A DNA stretch of 64,000 nt from contig CM055816.1 of assembly GCA_029582265.1 (NCBI GenBank), forward strand, positions 31,602,366 to 31,666,365, read 5' to 3'. Shown one piece after another: positions 57,818-64,000 of this stretch. This DNA comes from Zoroaster sp. YZ-2022. Its lineage: Eukaryota; Echinodermata; Asteroidea; Forcipulatida; Zoroasteridae. A program made the position numbers and the translations under genes. The notes beneath the pieces are model-generated. The model did no database searches. It saw only the letters and a program-made list of their open reading frames with translations, and was not told the DNA's origin. Numbering within the stretch: position 1 is the stretch's first letter; each line of letters starts with the position of its first letter.

Positions 57818-60800
57818 TTGACGAGAAGTGTTCCATCGTAAAATAGCAAAATTCTATTTTTTTTTCTTCATAGATGTGTTCATCACATCTCTAGCTATAA
57901 TCTATTAGCGCCCCCAATTAATCGATCCACTAATTAGCCCAGCCTAATAATTAAAATTACATACAATTATTCAAGTGGGATCTCCATATGTACAACGTTA
58001 CAAACAGGATGCATATCTTTGACGAGAAGTGTTCCATCGTAAAATAGCAAAATTGTAATTGTTTTCTTCATAGATGTGTTCATCACATCTCTAGCTATAA
58101 TCTATTAGCGCCCCCAATTAATCGATCAACTAATTAGCCCAGCCTAATTAATTAAAATTACATACAATTATCCGATAGGGATCTCCATATGTACAATATA
58201 CAAAGGGGATGCCTATCTTTGACGAGAAGTGTTCCATCGTAAAATAGCAAAATTGTAATTTTTTTCTTCATAGATGTGTTCATCACATCTCTAGCTATAA
58301 TCTATTAGCGCCCCCAATTAATCGATCCACTAATTAGCACAGCCTAATTAATTAAAATTACATACAATTATCCGATAGGGATCTCCATATGTACAATATA
58401 CAAACGGGATGCCTATATTTGACGAGAAGTGTTCCATCGTAAAATAGCAAAATTGTAATTTTTTTCTTCATAGATGTGTTCATCACATCTCTAGCTATAA
58501 TCTATTAGCGCCCCCAATTAATCGATCCACTAATTAGCCCAGCCTAATTAATTAAAATTACATACAATTATTCAAGTGGGATCTCCATATGTACAACGTA
58601 CAAACGGGATGCCTATATCTTTGACGAGAAGTGTTCCATCGTAAAATAGCAAAATTGAAATTTTTTTCTTCATAGATGTGTTCATCACATCTCTAGCTAT
58701 AATCTATTAGCGCCACCAATTAATCGATCCACTAATTAGCCCAGCCTAATTAATTAAAATTACATACAATTATCCTATAGGGATCTCCATATGTACAATA
58801 TACAAACGGGATGCCTATCTTTGACGAGAAGTGTTCCATCGTAAAATATCAAAATTGTAATTTTTTTCTTCAAAGATGTGTTTATCACATCTCTAGCTAT
58901 AATCTATTAGCGCCCCCAATTAATCGATCCACTAATTAGCACAGCCTAATTAATTAAAATTACATACAATTATCCGATAGGGATCTCCATATGTACAATA
59001 TACAAACGGGATGCCTATATTTGACGAGAAGTGTTCCATCGTAAAATAGCAAAATTGTAATTTTTTTTATTCAGATGTGTTCATCACATCTCTAGCTATA
59101 ATCTATTAGCGCCCCCAATTAATCGATCCACTAATTAGCCCAGCCTAATTAATTAAAATTACATACAATTATTCAAGTGGGATCTCCATATGTACAACGT
59201 ACAAACGGGATGCCTATATCTTTGACGAGAAGTGTTCCATCGTAAAATAGCAAAATTGAAATTTGTTTCTTCATAGATGTGTTCATCACATCTCTATCTA
59301 TAATCTATTAGCGCCCCCAATTAACCGATCCACTAATTAGCCCAGCCTAATTAATTAAAATTACATACAATTATCCGATAGGGATCTCCATATGTACAAT
59401 ATACAAACGGGATGCCTATCATTGACGAGAAGTGTTCCATCGTAAAATATCAAAATTGTAATTTTTGTCTTCATAGATGTGTTTATCACATCTCTAGCTA
59501 TAATCTATTAGCGCCCCCAATTAATCGATCCACTAATTAGCCCAGTCTAATTAATTAAAATTACATACAATTATCCGATAGGGATCTCCATATGTACAAT
59601 ATACAAACGGGATGCCTATCTTTGACGAGAAGTGTTCCATCGTAAAATAGCAAAATTGTACTTTTTTTCTTCATAGATGTGTTCAACACATCTCTAGCTA
59701 TAATCTATTAGCGCCCCCAATTAATCGATCAACTAATTAGCCCAGCCTAATTAATTAAAATTACATACAATTATCCGATAGGGATCTCCATATGTACAAT
59801 ATACAAAGGGGATGCCTATCTTTGACGAGAAGTGTTCCATCGTAAAATAGCAAAATTGTAATTTTTTTCTTCATAGATGTGTTCATCACATCTCTAGCTA
59901 TAATCTATTAGCGCCCCCAATTAATCGATCCACTAATTAGCACAGCCTAATTAATTAAAATTACATACAATTATCCGATAGGGATCTCCATATGTACAAT
60001 ATACAAACGGGATGCCAATGTTTGACGAGAAGTGTTCCATCGTAAAATAGCCAAATTGAAATTTTTTTCTTCATAGATGTGTTCATCACATCTCTAGCTA
60101 TAATCTATTAGCGCCCCCAATTAATCGATCCACTAATTAGCCCAGCCTAATTAATTAAAATTACATACAATTATCCGATAGGGATCTCCATATGTACAAT
60201 ATACAAACGGGATGCCTATCATTGACGAGAAGTGTTCCATCGTAAAATATCAAAATTGTAATTTTTGTCTTCATAGATGTGTTTATCACATCTCTAGCTA
60301 TAATCTATTAGCGCCCCCAATTAATCGATCCACTAATTAGCCCAGTCTAATTAATTAAAATTACATACAATTATCCGATAGGGATCTCCATATGTACAAT
60401 ATACAAACGGGATGCCTATCTTTGACGAGAAGTGTTCCATCGTAAAATATCAAAATTGTAATTTTTGTCTTCATAGATGTGTTTATCACATCTCTAGCTA
60501 TAATCTATTAGCGCCCCCAATTAATCGATCTACTAATTAGCCCAGTCTAATTAATTAAAATTACATACAATTATCCGATAGGGATCTCCATATGTACAAT
60601 ATACAAACGGGATGCCTATCTTTGACGAGAAGTGTTCCATCGTAAAATAGCAAAATTGTACTTTTTTTCTTCATAGATGTGTTCAACACATCTCTAGCTA
60701 TAATCTATTAGCGCCCCCAATTAATCGATCAACTAATTAGCCCAGCCTAATTAATTAAAATTACATACAATTATCCGATAGGGATCTCCATATGTACAAT

Positions 60801-61400
60801 ATACAAAGGGGATGCCTATCTTTGACGAGAAGTGTTCCATCGTAAAATAGCAAAATTGTAATTTTTTTCTTCATAGATGTGTTCATCACATCTCTAGCTA
60901 TAATCTATTAGCGCCCCCAATTAATCGATCCACTAATTAGCACAGCCTAATTAATTAAAATTACATACAATTATCCGATAGGGATCTCCATATGTACAAT
61001 ATACAAACCGGATGCCAATGTTTGACGAGAAGTGTTCCATCGTAAAATAGCCAAATTGAAATTTTTTTCTTCATAGATGTGTTCATCACATCTCTAGCTA
61101 TAATCTATTAGCGCCCCCAATTAATCGATCCACTAATTAGCCCAGCCTAATTAATTAAAATTACATACAATTATCCGATAGGGATCTCCATATGTACAAT
61201 ATACAAACGGGATGCCTATCTTTGACGAGAAGTGTTCCATCGTAAAATATCAAAATTGTAATTTTTTTCTTCATAGATGTGTTTATCACATCTCTAGCTA
61301 TAATCTATTAGCGCCCCCAATTAATCGATCCACTAATTAGCCCAGTCTAATTAATTAAAATTACATACAATTATCCGATAGGGATCTCCATATGTACAAT
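57818..61400 (+). repeat. 200-bp satellite, 18 monomers, partial higher-order structure
   Basis: Monomers start TTGACGAGAAGTGTTCCATC at 57818, 58019, 58218 and so on to 61222; from 59222 on the spacing is 200 bases almost exactly. Each has a hairpin GATGTG..CACATC, a TTAATTAATTAAAA tract and CCATATGTACAA. Variant marks (GTACTTTTTT with TTCAACACATC; AGCACAGCC; CCAATGTTTGACG; CAGTCTAATT) recur in the order of monomers 10-14 and 15-18, giving a 1000-bp higher-order period. Monomers 1, 4 and 7 share TTCAAGTGGG instead of TCCGATAGGG. The array stops after 179 bases of the 18th monomer. No ORF. Confidence 0.97.
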
Positions 61401-61765
61401 AGTAGTATGTTTAGTGAGGCTCCCTGTTCGTTACGTTAAAAAAGATATTTTAAGTCAAATTCTCTAGGGATAGGGGATATTTTAAGAATTAAAAATAGGA
61501 GATTTCGAAAAAAAAAATTTTGACAAAAAAGATATTTAAAAAAAACATCTTTTTAAAAAAAAAAAAAAAATGTTTTTAATGGTGTTAAAACCTCACCAAA
61601 AAATCGATGAGGTTTTAGCGTAGTTTTTAAAAAGAGATGACGTTATCATCGTCATGATTTTTAAAATTTTTGATGACGTAACGATGAGATAAAAATACTT
61701 AAGCAAAAAATGAGACTTTAAAAAGTGAGATAATGAAATAACTATTATCTAGTTGTATAATAAAG
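61401..61765 (+). other. Start of virus-like segment: AT-rich, hairpin and cassette
   Basis: Starts AGTAGTATGTTTAGTGAGG directly after the broken satellite monomer. It holds A/T tracts, a hairpin AAAACCTCA..TGAGGTTTT (61587-61617), an inverted repeat ATGACG..CGTCAT (61637-61655), and an upstream cassette TTTAAAAAGTGAGATAATGA at 61717 that recurs before the second ORF. Confidence 0.6.
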
Positions 61766-61981
61766 ATGCCTACAACGAAACAACTCAAATACGCATTGAA
61801 ACAATTGAAAATATTTAATCGATCAATATGTAATAGTAACGCAAAATTACTATTGATTAAAAAAGATGATAAATATCACTACGTTTGTAGAATAGTTGAA
61901 AAAATATTATTACCATACAGACACATTTTAGCAAACGGAGACGTAACTCGTATTCACACGGTTATTACAGAGATTTGGTGA
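61766..61981 (+). CDS. Small basic protein, 71 aa, virus-like ORF 1
   Basis: I do not recognise this protein. It starts MPTTKQLKYALKQLKIFN, is Lys- and Ile-rich, has two Cys (SICNS and YVCRI) and ends TEIW. It probably forms a helical N-terminus. The ATG is preceded by TATAATAAAG, and the cassette AAAAAGTGA lies about 37 bases upstream. The stop is followed within 10 bases by a motif (TGAGGTTTTAACGTA) that also occurs before this gene. The small size, tight spacing and repeated leader suggest a viral or virus-derived gene. Confidence 0.6.
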   Translation: MPTTKQLKYALKQLKIFNRSICNSNAKLLLIKKDDKYHYVCRIVEKILLPYRHILANGDVTRIHTVITEIW

Positions 61982-61987
61982 GTAATC

Positions 61988-62056
61988 TCTGAGGTTTTAA
62001 CGTACCTTTTTAAAAAGTGAAATAATGAATTAATATTATATTGTTTAATATTAAAG
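61988..62056 (+). promoter_or_regulatory. Repeated intergenic cassette before ORF 2
   Basis: TGAGGTTTTAACGTA, then TTTTTAAAAAGTGAAATAAT and TTAATATTAAAG end at the ATG. The same parts in the same order lie at 61608-61640 and 61717-61765 ahead of ORF 1; the distance from AAAAAGTGA to the ATG is 36 bases here and 37 there. A promoter or leader role is inference. Confidence 0.5.
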
Positions 62057-62332
62057 ATGGAGAGAACGATGATTTTGTGTGAATGGCTTTTAGTTGGTAA
62101 AAACTGCAAGTGTTGTAGAATGAGTATTCGCGATGATGTCTATTGCCCGATGCATCGATGGCGTATTCGGCTAGGAAAAAGTATTCCACTTGCATGTTAT
62201 AGATGTAAAAATGGCACAAAAGCAAAAGCGGGCTCGTGTACGAAATGCACGAGGATATTAAATGTAGCGAGAGTAAAATCTAAACGTTGTTACAATAGAG
62301 TGATGAAAGAATTGTTAGAAAAGAATTTATAA
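62057..62332 (+). CDS. Cys-rich zinc-finger-like protein, 91 aa, virus-like ORF 2
   Basis: Unrecognised. Residues 17-33 contain CKCCRMS..YCPMH and residues 47-63 CYRC..(9)..CTKC, a four-Cys pattern like a zinc ribbon; the C-terminal third is basic (RVKSKRCYNRVMKELL). This suggests a small nucleic-acid-binding protein. It is 75 bases downstream of ORF 1 on the same strand with a matching cassette. Its stop codon lies in a TTATAA shared with the stop of the convergent gene, an overlap of 6 bases, typical of compact viral genomes. Confidence 0.65.
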   Translation: MERTMILCEWLLVGKNCKCCRMSIRDDVYCPMHRWRIRLGKSIPLACYRCKNGTKAKAGSCTKCTRILNVARVKSKRCYNRVMKELLEKNL

Positions 62333-62464
62333 ATTATGCGCCGCTGGGGCGTACGGAGGAGGTCTATCAAACGTTTTTACACGCTCCGCTACTCGCGAAG
62401 CGTGTTTTTGCTGACACGAAGCGTAATAGCTCTTATTTATCGTCAAAGCTACTTTAAACTCAAA
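62327..62464 (-). CDS. Convergent protein, C-terminal 45 residues only (cut by gap)
   Basis: The minus-strand frame runs from the N gap to a TAA at 62327 and reads FEFKVALTINKSYYASCQQK, then ending FDRPPPYAPAAHNL. PPPY matches the PPxY motif, which in other proteins binds WW domains and in some viruses serves budding or trafficking. The rest is hidden by the gap, so the family is unknown. The opposite-strand frame here (ATG at 62336) reads as Arg-rich and is the less likely choice. Confidence 0.5.
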   Translation of the reverse strand, partial: FEFKVALTINKSYYASCQQKHASRVAERVKTFDRPPPYAPAAHNL

Positions 62465-62964
62465 NNNNNNNNNNNNNNNNNNNNNNNNNNNNNNNNNNNN
62501 NNNNNNNNNNNNNNNNNNNNNNNNNNNNNNNNNNNNNNNNNNNNNNNNNNNNNNNNNNNNNNNNNNNNNNNNNNNNNNNNNNNNNNNNNNNNNNNNNNNN
62601 NNNNNNNNNNNNNNNNNNNNNNNNNNNNNNNNNNNNNNNNNNNNNNNNNNNNNNNNNNNNNNNNNNNNNNNNNNNNNNNNNNNNNNNNNNNNNNNNNNNN
62701 NNNNNNNNNNNNNNNNNNNNNNNNNNNNNNNNNNNNNNNNNNNNNNNNNNNNNNNNNNNNNNNNNNNNNNNNNNNNNNNNNNNNNNNNNNNNNNNNNNNN
62801 NNNNNNNNNNNNNNNNNNNNNNNNNNNNNNNNNNNNNNNNNNNNNNNNNNNNNNNNNNNNNNNNNNNNNNNNNNNNNNNNNNNNNNNNNNNNNNNNNNNN
62901 NNNNNNNNNNNNNNNNNNNNNNNNNNNNNNNNNNNNNNNNNNNNNNNNNNNNNNNNNNNNNNNN
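62465..62964. other. Assembly gap, 500 N
   Basis: Exactly 500 N, a conventional placeholder for a gap of unknown size. The DNA on the two sides need not be adjacent. Confidence 0.99.
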
Positions 62965-63508
62965 GGTTTAAAAAGTCCCTTTTAAAACCCTTTGTGAAAA
63001 AGGGGGAAATCGTATAAAGCAATGCAATTGGCTGATCCACGGGTTGGGGGCTGGGGAAAAGTGAACTCCTTTAAAACCCCTATGAACTCCTTTAAAACCC
63101 CTATGAACTCCTTTAAAACCCCTATGAACTATTGGTAATCTAACCAAAAAAATGAAATCAAAATATGATCACAGTTTTACATCAAACTTAGCTGGAATAC
63201 AGATGATGATTTTATCAAACATCCCTTCAGGTGCTAATATTGTTTTTTTTAGTAAAATTAGTGAAATAATTTCCAAAATGATTTTCTGTCATCCAATGAA
63301 AGAAAGTCCACTTTGGAATGATTACAAACAATCTCAATGCATTTTAACTATTTTGTTGTGAACAACAATTACATTATTAAATAAGCTGAATGTTTCACAC
63401 GTTGGTCTTCCTGTTATAAAGAGTATCGTGATTCATAAGGGGTGGCACATGTGTAAAAACTTGGGGGTCACTGCCAAAAAGGGATACACACAAAATGTTT
63501 AGGGACAA
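62965..63508. repeat. Dispersed long repeat, copy 3, inverted
   Basis: Complement of 24649-25140 and 32785-33510. It shows three tandem copies of a 22-base unit (CCCCTATGAACTCCTTTAAA) at 63061-63128. Confidence 0.85.
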
Positions 63509-63757
63509 GGGCCAAAGTCATGGAACAGTCAAGCCTTTGAGAAGCCTTGCCAGGCCAGGCCTAGGCTTTTCCCCTGCCTACTGGCCTATATAATGAAGTC
63601 TGCTTGCCTGGGCTAGGCCCGCCAGAAGCCCAGGTTATGTTGATTGGCAGGTACTGTATTGTTACAGGATTAGGACTCACAAAAGACAATTAGGAGGCCA
63701 GGTTGCCTAGGCCTGGCCAGGCTTCTCAAAGGCTTGGCTGTATCATGACTTTGGCCC
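63509..63757. mobile_element. MITE, third copy of the 24388 family
   Basis: GGGCCAAAGTCATGGAACAG to its complement TATCATGACTTTGGCCC, 249 bp, inside the inverted copy of the long repeat. Confidence 0.8.
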
Positions 63758-63829
63758 TCCCCCCTTAGTTAATTTACATGCATGCAATAAAAAGAGGGAG
63801 CCCCTCCCCATCTCCCCATCTCCCCATCC

Positions 63830-64000
63830 CACCCTCCTCCTCCTCCTCCTCCTCCTCCTCCTCCTCCTCCTCCTCCTCCTCCTCCTGCTCCTCCTCCTCC
63901 TCCTCCTCCTCTTCCTCTTCCTCTTCCTCTTCCTCTTCCTCTTCCTCTTCCTCTTCCTCTTCCTCTTCCTCTTCCTCTTCCTCTTCCTCTTCCTCTTCCT
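63830..64000 (-). repeat. (TCC)n then (TTCCTC)n microsatellite
   Basis: About 25 TCC/CTC units followed from 63911 by the hexamer TCTTCC, running off the window. It is the inverted equivalent of the (GGA)n at 24230. Confidence 0.97.

Noticed and set aside
57818..61400. CRISPR array
   Set aside because: Whole 200-bp units are repeated without unique spacers, in an animal genome; it is a satellite.
62336..62464. Arg-rich plus-strand frame MRRWGVRRRSIKRF
   Set aside because: It is antisense to the convergent frame ending PPPYAPAAHNL, which looks more protein-like and whose stop meets the end of ORF 2; the plus frame runs into the gap.

Overview
This is metazoan nuclear DNA, probably from a marine invertebrate. 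The reasons are two immunoglobulin-domain exons with phase-1 splice junctions, BEL/Pao and Ty3/Gypsy retroelements, tRNA-derived SINE pieces, many inverted-repeat DNA transposons, and an AT-rich background full of the palindromic hexamer ACATGT in short runs. I cannot name the species. A 500-base N gap (62465-62964) shows it is a draft assembly.

Layout. 1-7370: one BEL/Pao LTR retrotransposon on the minus strand. Its LTRs are nearly identical, but its gag-pol frame is broken several times. 7500-9900: an internally deleted Ty3/Gypsy element, also minus strand, with a tRNA-type SINE beside it. 9900-38000: almost no coding signal, but dense repeats: a 2.7-kb element with repeated perfect palindromes, a Harbinger-like element flanked by TAA, two dispersed long repeats each present twice, a foldback with 1.2-kb arms, and a 16-base motif (GTGACTCACGGGACAT) repeated many times. 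38384-42464: a 4.1-kb hAT-like element holding other elements. 42755-47623: three minus-strand exons of an immunoglobulin-superfamily gene (signal peptide, V-type domain, second Ig-like domain). 48317-52080: a decayed hAT-like transposase split by two insertions of one hAT MITE family, each with an exact 8-base target duplication. 53600-57145: MULE-like transposase debris, a minisatellite, inverted MITE clusters and a 1.2-kb element that is a sister copy of one at 40058.

57818-61400: a satellite of 18 monomers of about 200 bp whose right part has a five-monomer (1000-bp) higher-order period. The satellite stops inside a monomer at 61400. It is followed by about 1 kb of compact, virus-like DNA: two small ORFs with matching upstream cassettes and the C-terminus of a convergent third protein, cut by the gap. 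Beyond the gap a common repeat of this genome resumes in inverted orientation.

The only likely host gene is the Ig-superfamily gene. Nearly everything else is mobile or formerly mobile DNA, and the nested insertions with sister 'empty' copies make their boundaries unusually clear. The best candidates for something undescribed are the virus-like cassette beside the higher-order satellite, the Ig receptor gene (with possible duplicated transmembrane exons), and the palindrome-bearing 2.7-kb element.
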